From Paragemmobacter amnigenus (GTDB lineage: Bacteria; Pseudomonadota; Alphaproteobacteria; Rhodobacterales; Rhodobacteraceae), in assembly GCF_009908265.2 (NCBI RefSeq), contig NZ_JAAATX020000016.1, positions 1 through 64,000 of the forward strand: DNA of 64,000 nucleotides, written 5' to 3'. Position 1 is the stretch's first letter. Each line of letters begins with the position of its first letter. The notes beneath the pieces were generated by a model. That model was given only the letters and a program-made list of their open reading frames with translations. It was not told the origin of the DNA and did no database searches. Position numbers and translations under genes: made by a program. Below are positions 48,212 through 57,051 of the stretch, one piece after another.

Positions 48212-48670
48212 ATGAAACGGAGAGTTCTGCTGGGACTGGGTGCTGCGGCGCTGGTGGCAAGCTGCGGGCGCATCCGCGACTCGCGTCTGAACCCGTTCAA
48301 CTGGTTCGGCGGCGCGCGGCGGCGCGAGCAGGTGGCGCAGGATCCGGTGACCGCGCAGGACCCGCGCCTGCTGGTGGCCGAGGTGGTGTCGCTGTCGGTC
48401 GATCCCTATAGCGGCGGGGCCATCGTGCGGGCCAAGGGCATTCCGCCGTCGCAGGGCTGGTGGGATGCGGAGCTGGTGGCGCGGCCGATCGACGAGAACG
48501 GCGTGCTGGTCTACGACTTCCGCGTCTTCCCGCCGGTGACCGAGACGCCCGCGGGCAGCCCGCGGTCGCGCGAGATCACCGTGGGCGTGTCGATCTCGTC
48601 GGTTAAGCTGGACGGCGTGAACGAGATCGTCGTGCAGGGCGCGAACAACGCGCTGTCGTCGCGGCGCTGA
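48212..48670 (+). CDS. Lipoprotein of unknown function
   Basis: A 152-residue lipoprotein: signal ending in lipobox LVASC with Cys18, then a beta-rich domain (LLVAEVVSLSVDPYSGGAIVRAKG and ITVGVSISSVKL). GGGAG is 6 bases before ATG 48212. I do not recognise a named family. It is convergent with rnd (10-base gap) and divergent from sufE. Confidence 0.82.
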   Translation: MKRRVLLGLGAAALVASCGRIRDSRLNPFNWFGGARRREQVAQDPVTAQDPRLLVAEVVSLSVDPYSGGAIVRAKGIPPSQGWWDAELVARPIDENGVLVYDFRVFPPVTETPAGSPRSREITVGVSISSVKLDGVNEIVVQGANNALSSRR

Positions 48671-48680
48671 GGCGCGGCCC

Positions 48681-49838
48681 TTACAGGCGGACCACGCGCA
48701 CCTCGCTGCCCTTGGCGGACAGGGCGATCTCGCCCTTGCAAAGCCGCAGCGCATCCTCGCCGAAGGCTTCGAAGCGCCAGCCGCTCAACGCCTCGACCGA
48801 GCGGTCGCCGGCGGCGATGGCGTCCAGATCGGCGGCCGAGGCGATGAGTTTCGAGGCCACGCCCAGCTGTTCCGACTTGGCCTTGAGCAGCACGCGCAGC
48901 AGGTCCGCGAGGGCGGGGTTGACCTGCATCTGTTCGCGGCTGACATCGGGTTTCGGCATGTCTTCGGGTTTCATCTCGAGGCCCGCCTTGATGGCGGCAA
49001 GGATGCCTTCGGCAATCTCGGGCTTGCGCCCCTCGCGCAGCAGAAGGCGGGAGCGGCCCAGCTCTTCCATCGTGGCGGGACGGGTGGAGGCGAGTTCCAG
49101 GAGCGCGTCATCCTTCATCACGCGCGAGCGCGGGACGTTCTGGCGCTGGGCATATTCCTCGCGGAAACGGGCGAGTTCCTTGACGATGGCAAGGAAGCGG
49201 CCCGAGGTGGTGCGGGTCTTGACGCGCAGCCATGCCTCGTCGGGATGGACGGTATAGGTGGCGGGGTCGGTGAGGATGGAAAGCTCCTCCTCCACCCATT
49301 TGGTGCGGCCGTTCTTGGCCAGTTGCGCGGAAAGCCATTCGTAGATCACGCGCAGGTGCGTCACGTCGGCCAGCGCATATTCCTGCTGCGCGGTGGAGAG
49401 CGGGCGGCGCGACCAGTCGGTGAAGCGCGAGGTCTTGTCGAGGTTTTCGCGCGCGATCTTCTTGACCAGCGTCTCGTAGCCCACCTGTTCGCCAAAGCCG
49501 CAGACCATGGCGGCAACCTGCGTGTCGAAAAGCGGTTCGGGGAAGGTCTTGCCTTCGACGAAGAAGATTTCCAGATCCTGCCGCGCGGCATGGAAGACCT
49601 TGACCGTATCGCGGTGGCGGAAAAGGTCGTAGAGCGGTTCGAGGCTCATCCCCTCGCCCTCGATCGGGTCCACCAGCACGGCATCGCCCGTCTTGCCCGG
49701 CAGGGCCATCTGGATCAGGCAGAGCTTGGACCAATAGGTCCGCTCGCGCAGGAATTCCGTGTCGATGGTGACGTAGGGTTGGGTCTTTGCGGCTTCACAG
49801 AAGGCGGCGAGGTCTTCGGTCGTGGTTATCGTGCGCAT
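48681..49838 (-). CDS. rnd: Ribonuclease D
   Basis: 3'-to-5' exoribonuclease that trims tRNA and other RNA ends. The 385-residue protein has the DEDD exonuclease domain with Asp and Glu in YVTIDTEFLRERTYW, a third acid in the FHAARQDLEIFF region and YALADVTHL, followed by an HRDC domain (about 210-290) and a C-terminal domain. Two adjacent ATGs (49841 and 49838) exist; the second is better spaced from GGAAGG. Confidence 0.94.
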   Translation of the reverse strand: MRTITTTEDLAAFCEAAKTQPYVTIDTEFLRERTYWSKLCLIQMALPGKTGDAVLVDPIEGEGMSLEPLYDLFRHRDTVKVFHAARQDLEIFFVEGKTFPEPLFDTQVAAMVCGFGEQVGYETLVKKIARENLDKTSRFTDWSRRPLSTAQQEYALADVTHLRVIYEWLSAQLAKNGRTKWVEEELSILTDPATYTVHPDEAWLRVKTRTTSGRFLAIVKELARFREEYAQRQNVPRSRVMKDDALLELASTRPATMEELGRSRLLLREGRKPEIAEGILAAIKAGLEMKPEDMPKPDVSREQMQVNPALADLLRVLLKAKSEQLGVASKLIASAADLDAIAAGDRSVEALSGWRFEAFGEDALRLCKGEIALSAKGSEVRVVRL

Positions 49839-49957
49839 CATGCCTTCCGACTGGCCAGTGGGGCACGGGGTCATCCCGCAGAACCGCTATAACGGATTGC
49901 GGGGAAATTGAAAGGGTTTGGTCTTTCGGGCGTCTCGCGGGACGGCAGGCGTCGCAG

Positions 49958-49995
49958 GCGGGGGTTTCACACCCCCGCACCCCTGTGGGGTATTT
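49958..49995. repeat. G-rich hairpin repeat, copy B
   Basis: GCGGGGGT (49958-49965), loop TTCAC, ACCCCCGC (49971-49978), then a second stem ACCCC-TGT-GGGGT (49979-49991) and ATTTG. Read on the minus strand it matches copy A at 3634-3671 in order and sequence. It lies in the 174-base gap between purN and rnd, past the end of purN. Confidence 0.55.
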
Positions 49996-50012
49996 GGGCC
50001 GCGATGAAGGGG

Positions 50013-50606
50013 TCAGAGAAGGACGGGGCGGCGGTCGCCGGCGGCGAAGCGGCGCAGGACGGCGGGGTAGAGGATGTGTTCCTGAACCAGAACGCGCGCG
50101 GCGAGCGTGTCGGGCGTGTCGTCCGGCAGAACGGGAACGCGGGCCTGCCCGAGGATGGGGCCGTCGTCGAGGACGGGCGTCACCTCGTGCACGGTGCAGC
50201 CGGCCTGTGTGTCGCCCGCCTCCAGCGCGCGCTGGTGGGTGTGCAGGCCGGGGTATTTGGGCAAAAGCGAGGGGTGGATGTTCAGCATCCGTCCCGCAAA
50301 GCGGCCCACGAAGGCGGGGGTCAGCACGCGCATGAAGCCTGCAAGGCAAAGGATGTCGGGCCGCGCGGCGAGGAGGGGTTCGAGGAGTGCGGCCTCGAAG
50401 GCCGCGCGGTCGCCCTTGAAGGGGCGGTGGTCCACGGCGGCGGTGGGCACACCAAGCGCCGCCGCCTTGGCAAGCCCCGCGGCGGCGGGGTCGTTCGAGG
50501 CGACGAGGACGGGCGTGGCGGGATGCCCGCCCTGCCCCATGTCGCGCAAAAGCGCCAGCATGTTGGAGCCGCCACCGGAAATCAGGATGGCGACCCGTGC
50601 GGTCAC
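50013..50606 (-). CDS. purN: Phosphoribosylglycinamide formyltransferase
   Basis: Formyl transfer from 10-formyl-THF to GAR in purine synthesis. The 197-residue protein has the phosphate loop LISGGGSNM, and the catalytic asparagine and histidine in [16 protein letters not shown] with the later aspartate in [11 protein letters not shown]. It starts at GTG 50606, inside the purM stop (GTGA overlap), so it is coupled to purM. Confidence 0.97.
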   Translation of the reverse strand: MTARVAILISGGGSNMLALLRDMGQGGHPATPVLVASNDPAAAGLAKAAALGVPTAAVDHRPFKGDRAAFEAALLEPLLAARPDILCLAGFMRVLTPAFVGRFAGRMLNIHPSLLPKYPGLHTHQRALEAGDTQAGCTVHEVTPVLDDGPILGQARVPVLPDDTPDTLAARVLVQEHILYPAVLRRFAAGDRRPVLL

Positions 50607-51640
50607 AGCAGCGCGCCCTTGTAGCTCACGCCCTCGCCCTCGACCACGCGGCCCAGCGTGCAGACGGTTTCGCCCTGATCGCGCAGGAGGGCGGCGAGAT
50701 CGTCGGCACGGTCGGCCGCGACGACGAGGATCATGCCGATGCCGCAGTTGAAGGATTTGAGCATCTCGGCTTCCGCGATACTGGCGGTCTGTGCCAGCCA
50801 GCGGAAGACGGGGGGAAGCTGCCATGCGGTCAGGTCGATCTCGCAGGCCAGACCTTCGGGCAGGACGCGGGGCGGGTTTTCGGTCAGCCCGCCGCCGGTG
50901 ATATGGGCAAGCCCATGCACGCCGCCCGCGCGGATCGCGGCAAGCGCCTGCTTGACGTAGAGCCGGGTGGGGGCAAGCAGCGCCTCGCCCAGCGTGCCGG
51001 AGGAGAAGGGCGAGGGCGCGTCCCAGGACAGGCCCGAAAGCTCCACCACCTTGCGCACGAAGCTGTAGCCGTTGGAGTGGACGCCGTTCGAGGCAAGGCC
51101 CAGCAGCACGTCGCCCGCCTGCACCCCTGCGGGCAGGTCCGCCCCGCGTTCCATCGCGCCCACGGCAAAGCCTGCAAGGTCGAAGTCGCCCTTGTGATAC
51201 ATGCCGGGCATTTCCGCCGTCTCGCCCCCGATGAGCGCGCAGCCGGACTGTTCGCAGCCGGTGGCGATGCCTTCGATGATGCGGGCGGCCTGATCGACAT
51301 CAAGCTTGCCGGTGGCGAAATAGTCGAGGAAGAGGAGCGGCTCGGCCCCCTGGCATACAAGGTCATTCACGCACATGGCGACGAGGTCGATACCGATCGT
51401 GTCGACATTGCCGGTGTCGATGGCGATGCGGAGTTTGGTTCCCACCCCGTCGGTCGCGGCGACGAGGATGGGGTCGGAATATCCCGCGGCCTTGAGGTCG
51501 AAAAGCGCGCCGAACCCGCCGAGGCCGGACATGGTGCCGGACCGGTTCGTCCGTTTCGCAGCCGGTTTGATGCGTTCGACAAGGGCGTTTCCGGCGTCGA
51601 TATCCACGCCTGCCTGTGCGTAGGTAAGGCCGTTCGTCAT
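50603..51640 (-). CDS. purM: Phosphoribosylformylglycinamidine cyclo-ligase (AIR synthetase)
   Basis: Closes the imidazole ring in purine synthesis with ATP. The 345-residue protein shows the PurM/ThiL-superfamily motifs [35 protein letters not shown] and [16 protein letters not shown] 51640 has GGAG 9 bases upstream. It precedes and overlaps purN, the usual purM-purN order. Confidence 0.97.
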   Translation of the reverse strand: MTNGLTYAQAGVDIDAGNALVERIKPAAKRTNRSGTMSGLGGFGALFDLKAAGYSDPILVAATDGVGTKLRIAIDTGNVDTIGIDLVAMCVNDLVCQGAEPLLFLDYFATGKLDVDQAARIIEGIATGCEQSGCALIGGETAEMPGMYHKGDFDLAGFAVGAMERGADLPAGVQAGDVLLGLASNGVHSNGYSFVRKVVELSGLSWDAPSPFSSGTLGEALLAPTRLYVKQALAAIRAGGVHGLAHITGGGLTENPPRVLPEGLACEIDLTAWQLPPVFRWLAQTASIAEAEMLKSFNCGIGMILVVAADRADDLAALLRDQGETVCTLGRVVEGEGVSYKGALL

Positions 51641-51808
51641 GGGACTCGCTCCGCCGTTCGGGTTGGTTGGGCGCGGCATATACCAGCCCTTGCTGCATCG
51701 CAACGGCGGATGGCGCAGGGGGCGGTTTGACCCCGATCAAGGCGCGGGCGCGGCGGGCAGGCGACAGTGGCGCAAGGGGACGCGCGGTCCGCAACAAAGG
51801 CATAGACC

Positions 51809-51988
51809 ATGTCACGACTATTCTTCCTGCTCTATTCGCTTGTCGGCCCGTCGCTGGCCGGGGCTGCCATCGTGGCCGTTCTGACGGCGGGGATGGTCAC
51901 GCTGAAGCCCATCCTGCTGGCGGCGGCGGCGGGTTTCGCTCTGGGGCTGCCGGTGGCGCTGCTGCTGGCGCGGCGGTTGCAAGGCTGA
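51809..51988 (+). CDS. 59-residue two-helix membrane protein
   Basis: A small hydrophobic protein with two membrane segments (about residues 4-28 and 33-55) and the end ARRLQG. AAAGG lies 8 bases before the ATG, a good site. Similar short proteins occur in Rhodobacterales and are sometimes labelled CTP synthetase in databases; nothing in this sequence supports that name. It is divergent from purM and lies just before the tRNA. Confidence 0.6.
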   Translation: MSRLFFLLYSLVGPSLAGAAIVAVLTAGMVTLKPILLAAAAGFALGLPVALLLARRLQG

Positions 51989-52029
51989 GGCTTGACCACC
52001 CCGCGAGGGTGGCTTACCGACTGGGGCAT

Positions 52030-52102
52030 GGGGCTGTAGCTCAATGGTTAGAGCCGGGCGCTCATAACGCCTTGGTTGGGGGTTCGAGTCCCTCCGGCCC
52101 TA
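52030..52102 (+). tRNA. tRNA with CAT anticodon (Met or Ile2)
   Basis: A complete 73-base cloverleaf: acceptor GGGGCTG/CGGCCCT, D arm GCTC/GAGC, anticodon arm GGGCG/CGCCT with loop CTCATAA (CAT at 52063-52065), T arm GGGGG/CCCTC with loop TTCGAGT, discriminator A. CCA is not encoded. The short D loop, the G-U pair 27-43 and the TTGGTTG variable region recall tRNA-Ile2, whose C34 is changed to lysidine, so elongator tRNA-Met is not certain. Confidence 0.95.
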
Positions 52103-52115
52103 CGGATTTCCGCAT

Positions 52116-52134
52116 CGCATGGCGGGGCCATGCG
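52116..52134. terminator. Hairpin after the tRNA
   Basis: CGCATGGC-GGG-GCCATGCG, an 8 bp stem 14 bases past the tRNA end, without a T run. It may end the tRNA transcript or that of the convergent RidA-like gene. Confidence 0.35.
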
Positions 52135-52163
52135 GGATGGCCTGCGGCGGGCAGAGTGCGGGC

Positions 52164-52571
52164 TCATGCTGGCCCGTCCGCTGCGGTGGCCATCACCTCG
52201 ACCTCGACGGTGAATTCGGGGCGGGAAAAGCCCGCGACAAGCAGCACCGTCGAGGCGGCCGGGACGGTCTGACCGGCAAGGAAGGCATCGCGGGCGGCCA
52301 TGTAGGCGGGAAGGTCGGCGCGATCCACCAGCCATGCCGTGATGTGGCAGATGTGGCGTGGTTGCATCGCGGCCTCGGCGAGGATGACCGTGATGTTGTG
52401 GAAGATGACGGCAAGTTGGGCCCCGGTGCCGTCAGGGATGGTGCCGTCGGGGCGCAGGCCCAACTGGCCCGAGCTTCTCAGAACGCGGGAACGGGGCGGG
52501 ATTTCTACCGCGTGGGAATAGCGCGCGAGCGGCGCGGGGATGGCGGGCGGGTTCAGGGGAAGAAAGGTCAT
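52164..52571 (-). CDS. RidA/YjgF-family protein
   Basis: A 135-residue protein of the RidA superfamily, trimeric enamine/imine deaminases and relatives: ARYSHAVEIPP, GQLGLRPDGTIPDGTGAQ and the C-terminal FTVEVEVMATA. The arginine that marks true RidA in the C-terminal region is not obvious, so it may be one of the other YjgF subgroups found in catabolic operons. AAAGGA lies 7 bases before the ATG. It diverges from the 52732-60147 operon across a palindrome and may act in the same pathway. Confidence 0.88.
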   Translation of the reverse strand: MTFLPLNPPAIPAPLARYSHAVEIPPRSRVLRSSGQLGLRPDGTIPDGTGAQLAVIFHNITVILAEAAMQPRHICHITAWLVDRADLPAYMAARDAFLAGQTVPAASTVLLVAGFSRPEFTVEVEVMATAADGPA

Positions 52572-52668
52572 GATACGGTCCTTTCCGTCCCGTGTAGCGT
52601 CCCGACCGCGAGGGATCGCGAAAGAAAACCGGATCCCACGACCGCAATTTCCTTTTGCCCCGATGACG

Positions 52669-52684
52669 GCATAGTTTCCTATGC
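52669..52684. promoter_or_regulatory. Palindrome between RidA gene and operon
   Basis: GCATAG-TTTC-CTATGC, a perfect 6 bp inverted repeat 48 bases before the amidotransferase start and 98 bases from the divergent RidA start. Its place suits an operator shared by both directions. No regulator gene is beside it. Confidence 0.4.
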
Positions 52685-52731
52685 TGCCGGCAAGGGCATC
52701 ACGGTTCGGGCAGGTCCCATTGGAGCGAGGC

Positions 52732-53430
52732 ATGGCAGCAAGGAAACTGGTACTGGTCCGGCATGGCGACGACCCGCCGGATGACCGCGTCGTCAGTTTT
52801 GCCGTGACGCAGGGGTTCGATCCGGTGATCGTCCGGCCGTTCAAGGGCGAAGCCCTGCCCGAGGCGGATGACAGTGTCGCGGGGTCGGTCATCTATGGCG
52901 GGCCGTTCAACGTCTTCGAGGAGGATCGGCATCCCTTTCTTCATGCCGAGGCGGAATGGATCAGGACCTGCATGGCAGGGAAGGTGCCGCTGCTGGGCAT
53001 CTGCCAGGGCGCGCAGCAGATCGCGCGGGTGATGGGGGCCGAGGTCGGGCCGCCTGCCAGCGGGCTGCACGAATTCGGCTATTACCCCGTTTCGCCAACA
53101 CCCGAGGGGCGAGACCTGCTGCCTGACATGCTGTACATGACGCAGGCGCATTTCCACACCTTTGCCATCCCGGAGGGCGCAGTGCATCTTGCCACAAGCC
53201 CGCTTTACCCCAATCAGGCGTTCCGCATCGGAGATCGGACCTACGGGTTCCAGTTCCATCCCGAATGCACGATCGAGGGCTTCCGCCGGTGGCAGTCCAC
53301 GCCTTGGGCAGCCTATGGCAAGCCCGGGGCGCAGAGCCGCGAGGAACAGGATGCGCTGATGCTGGAACATGACGCACGGCAGGCGGAATGGTTCTATGCC
53401 TTTCTGGCCAAGCTGTTCGGAACCCGCTGA
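52732..53430 (+). CDS. Class I glutamine amidotransferase-like protein
   Basis: A 232-residue GATase1-fold protein with nucleophile Cys91 in LLGICQGAQQIARVMG and the dyad His176/Glu178 in GFQFHPECT, so glutamine or gamma-glutamyl hydrolysis is possible. No synthetase partner is adjacent; the group includes GMP-synthase-like and gamma-glutamyl hydrolases. GGAG is 6 bases before ATG 52732. It is the first gene of a seven-gene rightward run; its stop abuts the next start. Confidence 0.85.
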   Translation: MAARKLVLVRHGDDPPDDRVVSFAVTQGFDPVIVRPFKGEALPEADDSVAGSVIYGGPFNVFEEDRHPFLHAEAEWIRTCMAGKVPLLGICQGAQQIARVMGAEVGPPASGLHEFGYYPVSPTPEGRDLLPDMLYMTQAHFHTFAIPEGAVHLATSPLYPNQAFRIGDRTYGFQFHPECTIEGFRRWQSTPWAAYGKPGAQSREEQDALMLEHDARQAEWFYAFLAKLFGTR

Positions 53431-54312
53431 ATGCAGCGACTGGCGCAGCGCAACCCGAGGGCCTTCGGGATCACCGTGACGCTTGCCGGTGTCATCGTCT
53501 TCGTACCGGATGCCCTTGTCATGCGGCTGGTCGGGGGCGACATGCTGGCGCTTGCCTTTTGGCGCGGCCTTCTGGCGGGGATGGTCCTTTTGGCCGGAAA
53601 CGCGGTGCTGGCCCCGCAGTCGCTGCCGCGCAGGGGCGAATGGCTGGATGCCACGGGGGCCACGGTGATCCTGCTGAATGCTGCGGGTGTGCTGAGCTGG
53701 TGCGCGGCGATGGAACATACATCGGCGGCGAATGCGCTTCTGGTGCTGGCCACCGCCCCGTTCATCGCCGCGCTCCTGTCATGGCTTTTGCTGCGCGAGA
53801 CCATCGACCGCAGGACGGGACTGGCCATCGCGCTGGTCTCGCTCGGGGTGGTGGTGATCGCCTCGGGCAGTCTGGGACAGGGGCGGATGGTGGGCGATCT
53901 TTTCGCGCTTATGAACGCCACCACAGTGGCGGCCTATTACGTGACGCTGCGGAAGGCGGGCACGCGCAACATGCTGCCCCACCTTGCCATCGGGTCGATG
54001 CTGGGCGGGGTGCTTGCCCTGCCCTTTGCCGATTTCGTACCGGTAGACGGCGCGACGGTGATGCTGATCCTGCTGTCGGGGGCGGTGATCGTTCCGGTGG
54101 CTGCGGGGCTCCTGCTGCTGGGGCCGCGCTATCTGACCGCGCCGGAAGTGTCGATGATAACGCTTCTTGAACTGGTCTTCGGCCCGCTGCTGGTCTGGGC
54201 CGTGCTGGGCGAGGATCCGGGATTTCGGACCCTGATCGGAGGGGCGATCATCATCTGCGCGGTGATGTTCCATGCGCTGCGTCGGCCGGGACGTGCGGGG
54301 GTGACGGCCTGA
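53431..54312 (+). CDS. EamA/DMT-superfamily permease
   Basis: A 293-residue inner-membrane transporter with ten predicted helices in two EamA repeats (ITVTLAGVIVFVPDALVMR opens the first). Such permeases mostly export metabolites; substrates cannot be predicted. It begins directly after the preceding stop and its own TGA overlaps the next ATG by one base, so it is co-translated with both neighbours. Confidence 0.9.
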   Translation: MQRLAQRNPRAFGITVTLAGVIVFVPDALVMRLVGGDMLALAFWRGLLAGMVLLAGNAVLAPQSLPRRGEWLDATGATVILLNAAGVLSWCAAMEHTSAANALLVLATAPFIAALLSWLLLRETIDRRTGLAIALVSLGVVVIASGSLGQGRMVGDLFALMNATTVAAYYVTLRKAGTRNMLPHLAIGSMLGGVLALPFADFVPVDGATVMLILLSGAVIVPVAAGLLLLGPRYLTAPEVSMITLLELVFGPLLVWAVLGEDPGFRTLIGGAIIICAVMFHALRRPGRAGVTA

Positions 54313-54908
54313 TGCGGCTTTTGTTCATCCATGCCCATCCGGTGCCCGAAAGCTTCAACCGCGCGCTGTGCGATTGTGCCGTTGCCACCGCGCGGGAGCG
54401 CGGGCACGAGGTCCGGCTCATCGACCTTCATGCCGAGGGTTTCAACCCGGTCATGTCCGCCGAGGAACGGCGGCGCTATCATGACGACGCCCCCCCGCCC
54501 GAGGATGTGGCCCCCCATATCGACGCGCTGCGCTGGGCAGAGGGGCTTATCTTCGTGTATCCGACGTGGTGGTATTCGCAGCCTGCCATCCTGAAGGGCT
54601 GGATGGACCGCGTCTGGCGGCCCGGTGTCACCTTTACCGTGCCCGCGAAGGACGCGCCGATGCGTCCGGCGCTGACGAATGTCCGTCTGATCGGGGTCAT
54701 CACCACCTTCGGGTCTCCATGGTGGTTCTGGACGCTTCTTATGGGTGCCCCGGGACGCAGGATCATCCTGCGCGGGCTTCGGTTTTGCACTGCCCGGCGA
54801 ACGCGCAGCTTCTGGCTGGGCCTGCACGAGATGGACACACAGACCGACAGTGCGCGGCGGCGCTATCTGGAGCTGGTGCGTCGGCGCATCGCGCGTATTC
54901 CTTTATAG
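54312..54908 (+). CDS. NAD(P)H:quinone oxidoreductase-like flavodoxin-fold protein
   Basis: A 198-residue member of the Flavodoxin_2 group (NQO/modulator of drug activity type): LFIHAHPVPESFNRAL binds FMN/FAD phosphate and YPTWWYSQPAILKGWMDRVW lies at the active site. It probably reduces quinones or a conjugated pathway intermediate. Start overlaps the permease stop; the creatininase-like gene follows after 11 bases. Confidence 0.88.
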   Translation: MRLLFIHAHPVPESFNRALCDCAVATARERGHEVRLIDLHAEGFNPVMSAEERRRYHDDAPPPEDVAPHIDALRWAEGLIFVYPTWWYSQPAILKGWMDRVWRPGVTFTVPAKDAPMRPALTNVRLIGVITTFGSPWWFWTLLMGAPGRRIILRGLRFCTARRTRSFWLGLHEMDTQTDSARRRYLELVRRRIARIPL

Positions 54909-54919
54909 CCGGGGGAAAC

Positions 54920-55705
54920 ATGCACCACGCGGGAGCATGGGTCGATCTGACCGCGCCGGAATTCGCCGCCCTGGACCTTTCCTCGGCGGTGGCGATCCTG
55001 CCTCTGGGCGCGTCAGAGCAGCACGGGCCGCATCTGGCGATGTCCGTGGACCACGACCTTGTCGACGCCGTCCTGCGGCGGGCAATGCCCCTGCTCGACG
55101 GCAGGGTTACTGCGCTTGTCCTGCCCATGCTGGCGGTGGGCAAGAGTAACGAGCATCTTGCTTTTGCAGGCACGCTGTCGCTTTCGGCAGAGACGCTGCT
55201 GCGCGTCCTGACCGATCTGGCGCGGTGCATCGCAGGTGCCGGCGTCGGGCGGTTGATGATCCTGAACGGTCACGGCGGAAACCGCGCGGTGCTCGAGGTT
55301 GCCGTCCGCGACATCCGCGCCGGCTGTGGGCTGATCACCGCGCATGTTGCATGGGATGAACTGGCCGGAGCGGATGACATCGTCGGCCGGGACGAGGCGG
55401 AGAACGGATTGCACGGCGGGGATGTGGAGACATCGGCGATGCTGGCTGCCCATCCCGACAAGGTGCGGATGGCGCTGGCCCGCGATTTCGGGTCGGCACA
55501 TCGCGACTGGCAAAAGGCACATCCCGATCTGGGGCTGGGCGGCGCGGCGATGCGTCCGGGATGGCTTATCGGGGATCTCAACCCTGCGGGCGCAGTCGGC
55601 AACGCCGCCGCCGCAACCGCCGCGAAGGGCGAGGCGCTGCTGGGCACTGCCGCGGCGCGACTGGCAGACCTGATTGTCACCTTCTCGCATTTCGACCCGC
55701 GATGA
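54920..55705 (+). CDS. Creatininase-family amidohydrolase
   Basis: A 261-residue metal-dependent amidohydrolase. The metal and catalytic residues of the family are present: Glu33 and His35 (ASEQHGPHLAMSVDHDL), Asp44 or Asp46, His118 (LNGHGGNRA) and Glu170 (HGGDVETSAM). Members hydrolyse creatinine, formamidopyrimidines or other amides. GGGGGA lies about 4 bases before ATG 54920. It overlaps the next gene by 4 bases (ATGA). Confidence 0.9.
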   Translation: MHHAGAWVDLTAPEFAALDLSSAVAILPLGASEQHGPHLAMSVDHDLVDAVLRRAMPLLDGRVTALVLPMLAVGKSNEHLAFAGTLSLSAETLLRVLTDLARCIAGAGVGRLMILNGHGGNRAVLEVAVRDIRAGCGLITAHVAWDELAGADDIVGRDEAENGLHGGDVETSAMLAAHPDKVRMALARDFGSAHRDWQKAHPDLGLGGAAMRPGWLIGDLNPAGAVGNAAAATAAKGEALLGTAAARLADLIVTFSHFDPR

Positions 55706-56952
55706 CCCAGCTTTTCCTCGTCCGCGATGTCGCGGTTCCCGCAAGCCTTCTGGCCCGTCCCGACCACTTTGGCGGCGAGCGGCGGGATGGGCTGCTGAGC
55801 GGCGATCTTCTGGTGCAGGACGGGCGGGTACTGGGCTTCACCGCAACGCCACCGCGCGAGGCGCGTGTCCTGTCCGGTGGGGGAAGGCTGGTGCTGCCCG
55901 CCCTTGCGGAGCCGCATCTGCATCTGGACAAGGCCTTCACGCTCGGGCGCCTATCCGGCATCGGGCGCGATCTGCTGTCGGCGATCAGGGCGCAGGAGGC
56001 AGACAAGGCGAACTGGACGGACGAGGATCTGCGCCACCGCGCGAGCCGCGCGATGGAGGAACTTTACGCTGCGGGTGTCGGGTTGGCGCGCAGCCATGTC
56101 GACTGGGGCGATGGAGAGGATCCGGCTGGCACCCCGCGCGCCTGGGACGTTCTGGCCGAAGTCGCGCAGGAATGGCGCGGGCGCGTCACCCTGCAACTGT
56201 CCTGCCTGCCGGAGATCGACCTGTTTGCCGAACCCGAAACGGGCCAGCGCATCGCGGAGGCCGTGCGGCGGAGGGACGGTGTTCTGGGGGCGTGGTGTCT
56301 CGGGCATCCTCGCCGCCACGCCGGATTTACCGAGGTGTTCCGGCTGGCGGACCGGTACGGGCTGCATCTGGACTTCCATGTCGACGAAGGCGCGGGGGTG
56401 GAGCTTGACGGGCTGGAGATCATCGCACGCGAAAGGGCGCGGACCGGTTTCGAGGGGCCGGTCCTGTGCGGCCATGCCGTCAGTCTGATGGATGCGGCGC
56501 CTGACAGGCTGTCAAACCTTCTGGAGAGCATGGCGCGTGGCGGAATTGCGCTCTGCGCCCTGCCGACGACCAACCTGTTCCTGCAATCGCGCGGCAGCGG
56601 GACGCCGGACCGCCGCGGGATCACCCGTCTGGTCGAGGCGTCGCAGGCAGGGGTGGCGACCTGCCTTGGCACGGACAATGTGCAGGACGCGTTCTATCCT
56701 CTCGGACGTCATGACCCGCTGGGGACGCTGGCGCTGGCGGTGCCCGCGCTGCATCTGGCGGCACCGCTTGGCGACCATCTGCCGCTTGTCTCGACACAGG
56801 CAGCACAGGCGATGGGGGCCGCACCCGTCTTTGTCGACCGCGCCCCTGCCGCTGCGCTGTTGCTGGCCGAGGCACGCGACGTCGCGGGGCTGCTCTCCTG
56901 CCAGCCAAGGCGCAAGAGGCTGCCGGAGTTCATCGCCACTGCTGGCCGATGA
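55702..56952 (+). CDS. Cytosine-deaminase-like amidohydrolase
   Basis: A 416-residue amidohydrolase-superfamily enzyme. The metal site reads HLHLDKAF (HxH pair), LDFHVDEGAG, LCGHAVSL and the catalytic aspartate in LGTDNVQDAF, the pattern of cytosine deaminase, N-isopropylammelide hydrolase and related ring deaminases. It is coupled to the creatininase-like gene, hinting that the two act in turn on an N-heterocycle or cyclic amide. The true substrate is unknown. Confidence 0.88.
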   Translation: MTQLFLVRDVAVPASLLARPDHFGGERRDGLLSGDLLVQDGRVLGFTATPPREARVLSGGGRLVLPALAEPHLHLDKAFTLGRLSGIGRDLLSAIRAQEADKANWTDEDLRHRASRAMEELYAAGVGLARSHVDWGDGEDPAGTPRAWDVLAEVAQEWRGRVTLQLSCLPEIDLFAEPETGQRIAEAVRRRDGVLGAWCLGHPRRHAGFTEVFRLADRYGLHLDFHVDEGAGVELDGLEIIARERARTGFEGPVLCGHAVSLMDAAPDRLSNLLESMARGGIALCALPTTNLFLQSRGSGTPDRRGITRLVEASQAGVATCLGTDNVQDAFYPLGRHDPLGTLALAVPALHLAAPLGDHLPLVSTQAAQAMGAAPVFVDRAPAAALLLAEARDVAGLLSCQPRRKRLPEFIATAGR

Positions 56953-57051
56953 CGCCGGAATCCTGTGGGTCACGGCCCCGATTTGCTTGCGTGAACGCGA
57001 CCCTGTCGCACCCTAGGCTTGTGCGGGCGGACCAAAGGGGCGGACGGCGGC

